From: Candidatus Omnitrophota bacterium
Lineage (GTDB): Bacteria; Omnitrophota; Koll11; Gygaellales; Profunditerraquicolaceae
Assembly (NCBI GenBank): GCA_025453435.1
Contig: JALOQI010000006.1
Span: forward strand, 1 to 10,996
Reading direction: 5' to 3'
DNA length: 10,996 nt
A model generated the notes under the pieces. The model had not been told where the DNA came from. It worked only from the letters and a program-made list of their open reading frames with translations, and did no database searches. A program made the translations under genes and the position numbers. Of the stretch, positions 1 through 6,242 are shown piece by piece. Position 1 is the stretch's first letter. Each line of letters begins with the position of its first letter.

Positions 1-432
1 GCTGCCGGCTTTTTTTTATCCTGCGTCAAAGGCGTGCATTTACAGCCGTTCCATTTTAACTTCATGCCGGCGCTGGATTCTTTCCTGGGTATTATCGCCG
101 GCGGAGGGATAATATATCTTATGGGCTTTATGTTCGACCTGATCTATTTCAGGCTTCTGAAAAAACCTCCTATCCAGGGCGAAACCGAATCAATGGGCGG
201 AGGGGACGTTAAGCTTCTTGCTATGATCGGGGCGTTTCTCGGCTGGAAGGCGGCACTTTTGACGTTTTTCCTCGCTCCGTTCTTCGGGATTGTCGCAGGC
301 GTTATAAATCTTATGGCGAAAAAAGACCACACCATACCCTACGGCCCGTTTTTGTCTTTGGCTGCGGTGGTCTGCATGTTCTGGCAGGACAGGATAATGG
401 ATTTTGTCTTTTTTGCTCAAGCTTACCGTTAA
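1..432 (+). CDS. Type IV prepilin peptidase (A24 family), C-terminal part
   Basis: Membrane aspartyl protease that cleaves, and often N-methylates, type IV pilin or type II secretion pseudopilin leaders at the inner membrane. The frame is open to the left edge, so this is only the last 143 residues of a family usually near 250. The diagnostic motif is GGGDVK at about residues 66-71, which carries the second catalytic Asp. It lies in a run of hydrophobic segments, with IPYGPF near the C-terminus as is usual for the family. The first catalytic Asp and any N-terminal Cys domain would lie outside the window. The GTG at 34 is internal, not a start. The next gene begins within a few bases of its stop, so the two are probably co-transcribed. 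I see no pilus genes here, so the substrate is unknown. Confidence 0.9.
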   Translation, partial: AAGFFLSCVKGVHLQPFHFNFMPALDSFLGIIAGGGIIYLMGFMFDLIYFRLLKKPPIQGETESMGGGDVKLLAMIGAFLGWKAALLTFFLAPFFGIVAGVINLMAKKDHTIPYGPFLSLAAVVCMFWQDRIMDFVFFAQAYR

Positions 433-436
433 TCCG

Positions 437-1156
437 ATGTCAGTAATAGAAGGCCTGGAGTTTTATATCTCTAAAAGGGCAGGCAGGGCCATCATAGATC
501 ATAAAATGATCAATGACGGCGACCGGATCGCGGTCGCCGTTTCCGGAGGCAAAGACAGCCTCACCCTTCTTCGCGTCCTTTCCGACCGCAGGAAATTCGT
601 TCCCATACGCTACGATCTTGTAGCGGTGCATGTGGATTTCGGCTTTCACCCCCAACAGACAAAAAAACTCATAAAATATTTCAGATCCCTGAAAGTCCCG
701 TATCATATAATAAGGTCCGATGTCCTCAAGAAAACCGATCCTTCAAAGATAAACTGTTTCTGGTGCGCTTGGAACCGCAGAAAAGAGCTCTTTTGCGCTG
801 CCGACGGATTGAAATGCAGCAAAGTCGCCTTCGGCCATCACAAGGACGATATCGCCCAGACTATGCTTATGAACCTGTTTTTCCACGGAGAGATATCCGC
901 GATGTGCCCTAATCAATCGCTTTTCAACGGCAAGATCACGATCATCAGGCCTCTGGCATATGTGGAGGAATCGATGATAAAAAAATTTGCCAGACAGGAA
1001 AAGTTCGACTCTGTTTCCTGCCGCTGCCCGCACGCAGACCTGTCCAACAGGAGGAAGGTAGCGGGCATTATCTCGGATCTGTCAAAAATATGCCCTGAGA
1101 TAACCACGAACATCCTCAAAAGCACAAGCCGCATCAAAAAAAACTATTTGGGCTAA
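437..1156 (+). CDS. ttcA: TtcA/TtuA-family tRNA 2-thiolation protein (PP-loop ATPase)
   Basis: Predicted cytoplasmic enzyme that adenylates a tRNA base (C32 in TtcA, U54 in TtuA) and replaces its oxygen with sulfur, using a [4Fe-4S] cluster. From the ATG at 437 the protein has 239 residues. The PP-loop SGGKDS is at 36-41. CFWC (107-110) and CRCPH (from 195) supply the cysteines that hold the cluster in this family. FGHHKDD (about 133-139) is also typical. E. coli TtcA is longer (about 311), but compact members exist. An in-frame TTG at 404 would overlap the upstream gene and add 11 residues unlike the family, so I prefer ATG 437. Neither start has a good Shine-Dalgarno, which suggests translational coupling. 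Family certain; TtcA versus TtuA specificity less so. Confidence 0.87.
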   Translation: MSVIEGLEFYISKRAGRAIIDHKMINDGDRIAVAVSGGKDSLTLLRVLSDRRKFVPIRYDLVAVHVDFGFHPQQTKKLIKYFRSLKVPYHIIRSDVLKKTDPSKINCFWCAWNRRKELFCAADGLKCSKVAFGHHKDDIAQTMLMNLFFHGEISAMCPNQSLFNGKITIIRPLAYVEESMIKKFARQEKFDSVSCRCPHADLSNRRKVAGIISDLSKICPEITTNILKSTSRIKKNYLG

Positions 1157-1181
1157 AGGATTAGTGATATAATTAGGCAGT

Positions 1182-1415
1182 ATGAAAGCCGGCAGAATGA
1201 TAACCGTGCGTGTTACGCCAAAGGCAAGCAGATCAAGGGTCGAGGAAGCAGGCGGGGTATATAAAGTATACTGTACGCAGGCCCCTGCCGGCGGCCGGGC
1301 CAATGTCCAGGCTATCGAACTGCTGGCAGATCATCTGAATTTGAAGAAATACAGGCTGAAGATAATAAGAGGTTCGACCTGCAGGACTAAAATCGTGGAG
1401 ATAATAGATGAGTAG
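1182..1415 (+). CDS. YggU/DUF167 family protein
   Basis: Small conserved soluble protein (77 residues) of the DUF167/YggU family, whose biochemical role is not established. Family marks are ITVRVTPKASRSRVEE near the N-terminus, a short strand with YKVYCTQAPAGGRAN in the middle, and the basic-hydrophobic stretch KKYRLKIIRGSTCRTKIVEI at the end, which fits the usual beta-alpha fold and length. An ATG at 1197 (residue 6) is an alternative start, but AGG about five bases before 1182 favours the longer form. Its last 8 bases overlap pgeF, so the two are probably translated together; members of this family are often found near pgeF/YfiH or YggT genes. Confidence 0.85.
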   Translation: MKAGRMITVRVTPKASRSRVEEAGGVYKVYCTQAPAGGRANVQAIELLADHLNLKKYRLKIIRGSTCRTKIVEIIDE

Positions 1416-2133
1416 CCAGGTTTTGACCGCGAGGAGATCGTATCTTTTTGGCAACCTTTTCCCCCATAGCTTAGCTTTAGGTTTTACCGGCCGCAATGAC
1501 GGCAACATGTCTTTTTCAAGCGGCGATACTTCGCAGACCTCAACGAGCCGGGCTGATTTTCTGAACGCGTTCGGTGCGGACGAGTCGAGGCTCGTGTGCG
1601 CCAGGCAGGTGCACGGCGATACGGTCGTATGCGTTGACAGCTCCGACACGGATATTCCGGACTGTGACGCTCTTATAACCGGCAGGCGCAGGCTGCCGCT
1701 GGCTGTTTTTACCGCAGACTGCCTTCCGGTTTTTCTTTATGACGCGCAGAGGCAGGTAGTTGCGATCGTGCATGCGGGCTGGCGCGGCACCAGGGCGAAT
1801 ATAGCCGGAAAGACCGTGCAGGCCATGATGAAGCAGTTCGGCTGCCAGCCGGAAGATATTTATGCGGGATTCGGGCCTGCGATCCGCAGCTGCTGTTATG
1901 AAGTCGGCGAAGAATTCAGGGATTTTTTCAAGACAGGGGTGAGCGAAAAAGACGGCAAATATTTTTTTGATCTGGCTGCGGCTAATAAAGAACAGCTCAG
2001 GAAAAGAGAGATAAAGGAAGAGAATATTTTTGATTCCCGGATCTGCACATCCTGCCGGAATGAGGAATATTTCTCTTATCGCAGAGAAGGCGGATCCTGC
2101 GGCCGCAGCATGTCAGTCGTGTTTTTGAGATAA
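1408..2133 (+). CDS. pgeF: Peptidoglycan editing factor PgeF (YfiH/LACC1 family)
   Basis: Member of the YfiH/YlmD/LACC1 family, historically called polyphenol oxidase. In E. coli PgeF helps keep non-canonical amino acids out of the second position of the cell-wall stem peptide, and other members act on purine nucleosides. The 241-residue length is normal. The zinc-site residues are visible: His69 in RQVHG, Cys105 in TADC, and His122 in VHAGWRG. The C-terminal block ICTSC...YFSYRREGGSCGR is also characteristic. A TGGAG ribosome site seven bases upstream supports ATG 1408, which overlaps the end of the DUF167 gene by 8 bases. Family assignment is firm; which of the reported activities it has cannot be read from the sequence. 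Confidence 0.93.
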   Translation: MSSQVLTARRSYLFGNLFPHSLALGFTGRNDGNMSFSSGDTSQTSTSRADFLNAFGADESRLVCARQVHGDTVVCVDSSDTDIPDCDALITGRRRLPLAVFTADCLPVFLYDAQRQVVAIVHAGWRGTRANIAGKTVQAMMKQFGCQPEDIYAGFGPAIRSCCYEVGEEFRDFFKTGVSEKDGKYFFDLAAANKEQLRKREIKEENIFDSRICTSCRNEEYFSYRREGGSCGRSMSVVFLR

Positions 2134-2145
2134 CTTAGGCGTCTA

Positions 2146-2457
2146 ATGTATATAGCGGTATTCATTACCTGCGCAAATAAGCTTCAAGCTCAAAAAATAG
2201 CCCGGGCGCTGGTCGACCGGAAACTCTGCGCCTGCGTGAATATTATCGGCAAGGTTAATTCTTTTTTCCGGTGGAAAGGCAAAGTGGATAAGGCATCCGA
2301 GGTGCTTTTAATGGCCAAATCCTGCCGCAGGAAGCTCCCCGGTATAATAAAATGCGTAAAATCGCTTCACTCATACTCTGTGCCTGAAATAATAGCCCTG
2401 CCTCTGGCAGGCGGCAATAATGATTACCTGGAGTGGATAGATGGATCTGTCAGGTAG
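2146..2457 (+). CDS. cutA: Divalent-cation tolerance protein CutA
   Basis: CutA1-family protein, a small PII-like trimeric protein first linked to copper tolerance in E. coli; its real function is still debated. All 103 residues fit the family: an N-terminal strand YIAVFITC, the helix with ARALVDRKLCACVNII, FFRWKGKVDKASEVLLMAK, and the signature LHSYSVPEIIALPL. The ribosome site is weak (TTAGG). The last 17 bases overlap the next gene, a thiol-disulfide transporter. CutA next to DsbD-type transporters is a known arrangement (E. coli dsbD lies beside cutA), so the neighbourhood supports both calls. Confidence 0.94.
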   Translation: MYIAVFITCANKLQAQKIARALVDRKLCACVNIIGKVNSFFRWKGKVDKASEVLLMAKSCRRKLPGIIKCVKSLHSYSVPEIIALPLAGGNNDYLEWIDGSVR

Positions 2458-3115
2458 CCCTCTGGATTTTGTATACGCGTTTTTTGGCGGGATAGGCATG
2501 AGCTTCACTCCGTGCGTATTCCCGCTGATACCTGTTACCGCCGGGTTTGTCGGAGTAAAAGCCGCAGGGTCGAGGCTCGCCGGATTTACTCTGGGTTTTG
2601 TTTATGTAACCGGAGTTGCTTTGACGTATTCGGCGCTGGGCGTGATAGCTTCTCTGACGGGTTCATTGTTCGGGAAAGTCAGCGCAAATCCCCTAACTCA
2701 CATTATCGTGGGCCTGGTGATAATTATTTTCAGCCTTGCGATGTTCGATCTGTTCCATATTGCCGTACCCCAGGTCAATAAAAGGCATGCGCATATAAAG
2801 GGAAGCTATATTTCGACATTTGTCCTGGGCTTGAGCTCCGGCCTGGTCATTGCGCCGTGCACTACGCCGGTCCTGGGCTCGATACTTGTGCTTCTTTCAC
2901 AAAAAAACAATGCTGCTTACGGCGGATTACTGCTTCTGTGTTTTGCCTACGGAATGGGCGTCATTCTGATCCTAAGCGCGGCATTCAGCACTTTATTGAC
3001 CACGCTGCCCAGAGCAGGAAAATGGATGGGGATCGTAAAAAAGGCTTATGCGGTTGTTTTACTGGGAGCCGGAGTTTATTTCATCGTAAATGCCGTAAGG
3101 AGGCTTCTTTTATGA
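2441..3115 (+). CDS. ccdA: CcdA/DsbD-type transmembrane thiol-disulfide transporter
   Basis: Inner-membrane protein that passes reducing equivalents from cytoplasmic thioredoxin to periplasmic thiol proteins, for cytochrome c maturation or disulfide repair. It has 224 residues and about six hydrophobic segments. The two redox cysteines sit in the expected pseudo-symmetric motifs: Cys25 in SFTPCVFPLIP and Cys140 in GLVIAPCTTPVLG. It lacks the N- and C-terminal periplasmic domains of full DsbD, so it matches the stand-alone CcdA/DsbD-beta type. The start ATG 2441 lies inside cutA, with TGGAG seven bases before it. Its TGA overlaps the ATG of the thioredoxin-like gene (ATGA), which is its likely periplasmic partner. 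Confidence 0.9.
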   Translation: MDLSGSPLDFVYAFFGGIGMSFTPCVFPLIPVTAGFVGVKAAGSRLAGFTLGFVYVTGVALTYSALGVIASLTGSLFGKVSANPLTHIIVGLVIIIFSLAMFDLFHIAVPQVNKRHAHIKGSYISTFVLGLSSGLVIAPCTTPVLGSILVLLSQKNNAAYGGLLLLCFAYGMGVILILSAAFSTLLTTLPRAGKWMGIVKKAYAVVLLGAGVYFIVNAVRRLLL

Positions 3116-3597
3116 AAACATTTGCCGCAGGGCTTATTGCGTGCGCGCTGCTTTGCGTTACCATGACTGCCTGCGTTAACGCTTATGATTCGTCAGGATC
3201 TGCCGCGGCCGATTTCAAGCTCAACGACCTTTCCGGCAGGGCATATCAATTGAGCTCATACCGCGGCAAACAGCCGGTTTTGCTTTTTTTCTGGACAACG
3301 TGGTGCCCTTTCTGCCTGCAGAGCATGCAGGTATTGAACAGGGATTATGCGTCGTTTGAACAAAAAGGTATCGAGCTTTTTGGCATAAACGCAGGCGAAC
3401 GGCGTTCAAGCGTAGAGAGGCTCGCGCGTAATTACAATATCAAGTACACGATACTGCTGGACGAAGAATCGACTGCCACGGATAAATACCGTATTTTAGG
3501 AGTGCCTACATACGTATTGATAGGTAAAGACGGGCGGATAATTTACAAAGGCAACTCATACCCCGCGGATGATCTGGAGCAGCTTGCTGCTCAGTGA
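3112..3597 (+). CDS. Periplasmic thioredoxin-like protein (TlpA/ResA type)
   Basis: Membrane-exported thiol-disulfide oxidoreductase, probably reduced by the CcdA-type protein encoded just upstream (ATGA overlap). The 161-residue product has an N-terminal signal sequence (MKTFAAGLIACALLCVTMTA), then a thioredoxin fold with active site WCPFC (64-68) and the cis-proline loop GVPTY (Pro132). CPFC differs from the CGPC of cytoplasmic thioredoxins. Processing is ambiguous: MTAC at 18-21 is a poor lipobox (Met at -3), while VNA at 22-24 could be a signal peptidase I site. The frame is open back to 2857, but that stretch lies inside ccdA and is not part of this gene. Likely partners are cytochrome c haem-site cysteines or other periplasmic thiols; no cytochrome genes are visible here. 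Confidence 0.9.
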   Translation: MKTFAAGLIACALLCVTMTACVNAYDSSGSAAADFKLNDLSGRAYQLSSYRGKQPVLLFFWTTWCPFCLQSMQVLNRDYASFEQKGIELFGINAGERRSSVERLARNYNIKYTILLDEESTATDKYRILGVPTYVLIGKDGRIIYKGNSYPADDLEQLAAQ

Positions 3598-3604
3598 AGG
3601 AGGG
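3597..3604 (+). promoter_or_regulatory. Strong ribosome binding site of the LUD gene
   Basis: AAGGAGGG, four bases before ATG 3609 and overlapping the stop of the upstream thioredoxin-like gene. It decides the LUD start: the GTG at 3594 in the same frame would put this sequence inside the coding region. Confidence 0.75.
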
Positions 3605-3608
3605 TTCT

Positions 3609-4259
3609 ATGGAAGTTAAAGATGGTCAGGCCAAGGATGCCAGGTATCAGCAGCTTTTTGACAATTTCAAAAGCAGGAATTTCAACGCGGTCTTTTGCGC
3701 CAACAGGGACGAAGTGCATCAGAAACTCATTGAAACCATCCCTGAAAATTCAAGCATAGGCTTTTGCGGTTCGCAAACCCTTGAACAGCTGGAGATCATA
3801 GAAATACTTCAAACAAGGGGCAACAAGGTGTATAACCAGTATGATCCCGAGCTCAGCCGCGATGAGAGCATGCGCGTGCGAAAGCTCGGAGTAGATGCGG
3901 ATTTTTATCTTTGCAGCGCAAATGCGGTTGCGGGCACGGGAGAGCTTGTGTTCCTGAGCGCATACGGCCAGCGCATCGCCGGGATAGCGGGCGCTTCCCG
4001 CGTTATAGTCATATGTGGCACCAATAAGATAACGGACAGCAGGGAGTCGGCTATTAAGCGCGCGCGAGAATACGCGACTCCTTTGAATGTCAAGCGCCTG
4101 CACTGGGATACGCCCTGCTTCAAAGACGGCAAATGCCATGAATCTGTGTGCCTGGCCCCGGATTACAACCGCATGTGCTGCCAGATGCTGGTTCTGGAAT
4201 CCGAGATCCTGCCCGAGCGCCTGACCGTTATGATTGTCGGGGAGGAACTGGGGTTCTAA
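3609..4259 (+). CDS. LUD-domain protein (LutC/YkgG-like) with a cysteine-rich tail
   Basis: Stand-alone member of the LUD (DUF162) family, to which the lactate-utilisation proteins LutB and LutC belong. The 216-residue protein contains the family's core: SSIGFCGSQTLEQL, then SANAVAGTGELVFLSAYGQR (about 103-122), and VIVICGTNKITDS with AIKRARE after it. The C-terminal part holds Cys170, Cys176, Cys181 and the pair Cys190-Cys191, around TPCFKDGKC. This cysteine tail occurs in a subgroup of anaerobe LUD proteins and may bind metal or an Fe-S cluster (inference). No lutA, lutB or lactate permease is nearby, so lactate oxidation should not be assumed. The next gene, a PNPOx-like flavoprotein, starts one base after its stop, so a joint redox role is plausible. 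Family firm, substrate unknown. Confidence 0.87.
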   Translation: MEVKDGQAKDARYQQLFDNFKSRNFNAVFCANRDEVHQKLIETIPENSSIGFCGSQTLEQLEIIEILQTRGNKVYNQYDPELSRDESMRVRKLGVDADFYLCSANAVAGTGELVFLSAYGQRIAGIAGASRVIVICGTNKITDSRESAIKRAREYATPLNVKRLHWDTPCFKDGKCHESVCLAPDYNRMCCQMLVLESEILPERLTVMIVGEELGF

Positions 4260-4260
4260 T

Positions 4261-4725
4261 ATGCTGACCAAACGTGTACACGAATTTCTGAACAAACGCG
4301 CTTTTCTCAACGTCGCCACAGCGAGCCCGGACGGCAAGCCCAACAACGTCTCGAAACTGATTTTGAAGGTCGAGAACAATTTTGTGTATCTGGTGGATTA
4401 CAGCATCGGCAGGACATACTCGAATATAAAAGAGAACCCCAGGGCGTCTCTGTCATTTTTTGACCTGGACAAGCTTGTGGGATATCAGATAAACGGCCCG
4501 GTCGAGCTTATTGAAAAGGGCCATGCCTACGATAAAATAAAGGCCGAGCTTACCGAAAAAGAGATATCGCTGGCGACTGAACGGATCATAAAGGGCGTTT
4601 CAACGGGCCAGGGCCATGAAAAATTCGAGCTCGCGGCTCAAAGGCATTTTGTAATATTCAAGATAAAGATGGAAGAGATCGCCGAAGTCAGCTATTCAGG
4701 AGAGATCACCAGGGAAAAGTCTTAA
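4261..4725 (+). CDS. Pyridoxamine 5'-phosphate oxidase-like (FMN-binding split barrel) protein
   Basis: Small cytoplasmic split-barrel flavoprotein of the PNPOx-like superfamily (154 residues from ATG 4261). The N-terminal block FLNVATASPDGKPNNVSK followed by FVYLVDYSIGRTYSNIKENPRASL is the typical flavin-binding layout; members use FMN, FAD, F420 or haem. It lacks the extended C-terminus of true PdxH, so vitamin B6 synthesis is unlikely and the substrate is unknown. An in-frame TTG at 4234 would overlap the LUD gene; GGGG about nine bases before 4261 supports the ATG. One base separates it from the LUD gene, which implies co-expression. Confidence 0.85.
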   Translation: MLTKRVHEFLNKRAFLNVATASPDGKPNNVSKLILKVENNFVYLVDYSIGRTYSNIKENPRASLSFFDLDKLVGYQINGPVELIEKGHAYDKIKAELTEKEISLATERIIKGVSTGQGHEKFELAAQRHFVIFKIKMEEIAEVSYSGEITREKS

Positions 4726-4755
4726 CAAGGCATTTTTGCAAAAAGGGGACCCTTG

Positions 4756-5133
4756 ATGGACAAAGCCAGAAAGTTCTATGAAGTCGTTGAAACGCTGTGC
4801 GAAAAAGATACCAGGTATAAACCCGACAGCTACGAATTCGTGATGCAGGCTCTTGCGTTCACCCAGAAGAAGCTTAAAAAAACAGGCCATGTGACAGGCA
4901 AGGAGCTTCTGGACGGTATACGCCAGTATGCGTTAAAGACCTACGGCCCAATGGCCAGAACGGTGCTCGAATTCTGGGGTATACATACGACCGAGGATTT
5001 CGGAAATATAGTTTTTAATATGATAACCGTCAAACTGTTCTCGAAGACCGAAGACGATACGATAGACGATTTCAAGGATGTTTACAGGTTCGATTCCGCT
5101 TTTAAGCGCCAAGTCCCGGACCTATTGCCATGA
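4756..5133 (+). CDS. Minf_1886 family protein (PVC/Omnitrophota-type conserved protein)
   Basis: 125-residue cytoplasmic protein that I recognise as Minf_1886 family, a protein of unknown function known mainly from Verrucomicrobia, Planctomycetes and related phyla. Recognition features are the N-terminal FYEVVETLCEKDTRY.PDSYEFV, the centre ALAFTQKKL then HVTGKELLDGIRQYA, the motif GPMARTVLEFWGI, and the acidic end DDTIDDFKDVY. No signal peptide, membrane helix or catalytic motif is visible, and few cysteines occur. ATG 4756 is preferred to the TTG just before it; AAAAGGGG about eight bases upstream is a plausible ribosome site. Its TGA overlaps the ATG of the MetE-like gene (ATGA), so the two proteins are made in step. 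A role linked to that enzyme is inference from position only. Confidence 0.8.
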   Translation: MDKARKFYEVVETLCEKDTRYKPDSYEFVMQALAFTQKKLKKTGHVTGKELLDGIRQYALKTYGPMARTVLEFWGIHTTEDFGNIVFNMITVKLFSKTEDDTIDDFKDVYRFDSAFKRQVPDLLP

Positions 5134-6161
5134 ACGTGCGCGGGATCGCAACAGGCATAGGGAGCCTTCCTTTCAAAGACCCGGAGCAGGCCCTCGAGCT
5201 TATATTCAATAGCGTGGGGCAGGCGCCGTTCTGGCCGCAGCTGCCAAAGCGCAATGCCCGCGAGGGCATGGTGGCTCAGTTCAGCGAGAACCTCCCGGGT
5301 TTCAGAGTCACCGATGACGGCCTGGAGTTCGATGCCGAACAGGCTGAGGAAGGCCTTGAGAAGTTTTATGAGCATATCCTTTCAATGGACCTGGGTTATT
5401 TCAGGATAAGCGAATCGTATGCGGCCGGCCTGCATGCTTTTGCCGCCGCCCTTAAAAACCGGTCTCTTTCCCATGTCGAGTTTATAAAATGCCATGTAAC
5501 AGGCCCTTTTACTTTCGCCGCAGGCATTAAGAACAGCTCAGGCACAGCGGTCGTGCACGACGAGGTTCTGATGCAGGCGATGTCAAAAGGACTTTTGATG
5601 AAGGCATTGTGGCAGATAGACCTGTTCAAAAGATTCGGCAAACCCTTGATAATATTCGTGGATGAGCCTTTTTTAAGCGGTTTCGGCTCAGCTTACACGG
5701 CTTTGACCAGGGAAACAGCTGTCAGGGCCCTGGATGAGTTTTGCCAGCCGTTAAAGAGCCAGGGCGCTCTGGTCGGAGTCCACTGCTGCGGCAATACCGA
5801 CTGGTCGATATTCACCGAGATCAAAGCCATAGATATAATAAATTTCGATGCGTTCGGTTATTTGGATAAACTTTGCCTCTACAGCCGGGATTTGAGCGCT
5901 TTCTTCGGCCGCGGAGGGCTTTTGTGCTGGGGGATAGTGCCTACGCAGGATTTCAGAGATACGATAACCCTGGATCAGCTCCGGGAAAAGGTGGATTCAG
6001 GCATAGATGCTATGGTGAAAAAGGGGATTTCGCGGGCTCAGGCCGAAGAACAACTCCTTTTAAGCCCGAGCTGCGGCCTGGGCACCCTGGATGCAGCCGC
6101 TTCGAACAAGATATTTTCCCTGTTATCCGGGCTGTCTGCCAATATCCGCAAAGCGAAATAA
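5130..6161 (+). CDS. MetE-like zinc methyltransferase (core-type, COG0620)
   Basis: 343-residue TIM-barrel protein resembling the C-terminal catalytic half of cobalamin-independent methionine synthase, without the folate-binding N-terminal half of MetE (about 750 residues). Visible marks are IGSLPFKDP at the start, VDEPFLSG (about 177-184), the zinc pair His218/Cys220 in VHCCGNTDW, and Cys315 in LSPSCGLGTLD. In E. coli MetE the ligands are His, Cys, Glu and Cys; here the place of the Glu seems to be near Asp240 (INFDAFG), which I cannot confirm without alignment. Core MetE proteins in archaea and some anaerobic bacteria take methyl groups from a methylcorrinoid. This could make methionine that way, or act on another thiol; UROD-like corrinoid methyltransferases are the main alternative. 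It starts inside the Minf_1886 stop codon and ends the long left operon. Confidence 0.75.
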   Translation: MNVRGIATGIGSLPFKDPEQALELIFNSVGQAPFWPQLPKRNAREGMVAQFSENLPGFRVTDDGLEFDAEQAEEGLEKFYEHILSMDLGYFRISESYAAGLHAFAAALKNRSLSHVEFIKCHVTGPFTFAAGIKNSSGTAVVHDEVLMQAMSKGLLMKALWQIDLFKRFGKPLIIFVDEPFLSGFGSAYTALTRETAVRALDEFCQPLKSQGALVGVHCCGNTDWSIFTEIKAIDIINFDAFGYLDKLCLYSRDLSAFFGRGGLLCWGIVPTQDFRDTITLDQLREKVDSGIDAMVKKGISRAQAEEQLLLSPSCGLGTLDAAASNKIFSLLSGLSANIRKAK

Positions 6162-6177
6162 ACCGCCGAAATAATTA

Positions 6178-6206
6178 TTGACAATTCAAACCCTCAGGAT
6201 TACAAT
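6178..6206 (+). promoter_or_regulatory. Sigma70-type promoter of the por operon
   Basis: TTGACA (6178-6183) and TACAAT (6201-6206) separated by exactly 17 bases, a perfect -35 and a one-mismatch -10, in the only sizeable gap before porG. An AT-rich stretch (6170-6179, a short palindrome) just upstream could act as an UP-like element. Transcription would begin about 6212-6215, giving a leader of about 30 bases that ends in AAGGAG (6229-6234), eight bases before ATG 6243. This makes the por genes a transcription unit of their own; it is a pattern match only. Confidence 0.75.
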
Positions 6207-6242
6207 AACTTCCTGTTTACTCAAAAATAAGGAGCTGAAATC

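Noticed and set aside
404..436. TTG start that would extend the TtcA-family gene into the prepilin peptidase gene
   Set aside because: The extra residues do not look like the family's N-terminus, and the ATG at 437 directly follows the upstream stop.
1168..1173. TATAAT in front of the DUF167 gene, like a -10 box
   Set aside because: It lies nine bases before the ATG and has no -35 element at proper spacing, so a transcript would be leaderless; the gene sits inside a tight operon. Probably chance in an AT-rich gap.
2857..3111. Open frame in front of the thioredoxin-like gene
   Set aside because: It overlaps the well-supported membrane transporter, and the ATG at 3112 begins a proper signal sequence.
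3750..4379. Long minus-strand open frame (about 209 codons) opposite the LUD and PNPOx genes
   Set aside because: It is a shadow of two genes with strong family motifs, has no recognisable domain, and spans the boundary between them.
4734..4745. TTTTTGCAAAAA palindrome before the Minf_1886 gene
   Set aside because: Only five pairs of A/T with a two-base centre: too weak for a terminator or operator call.
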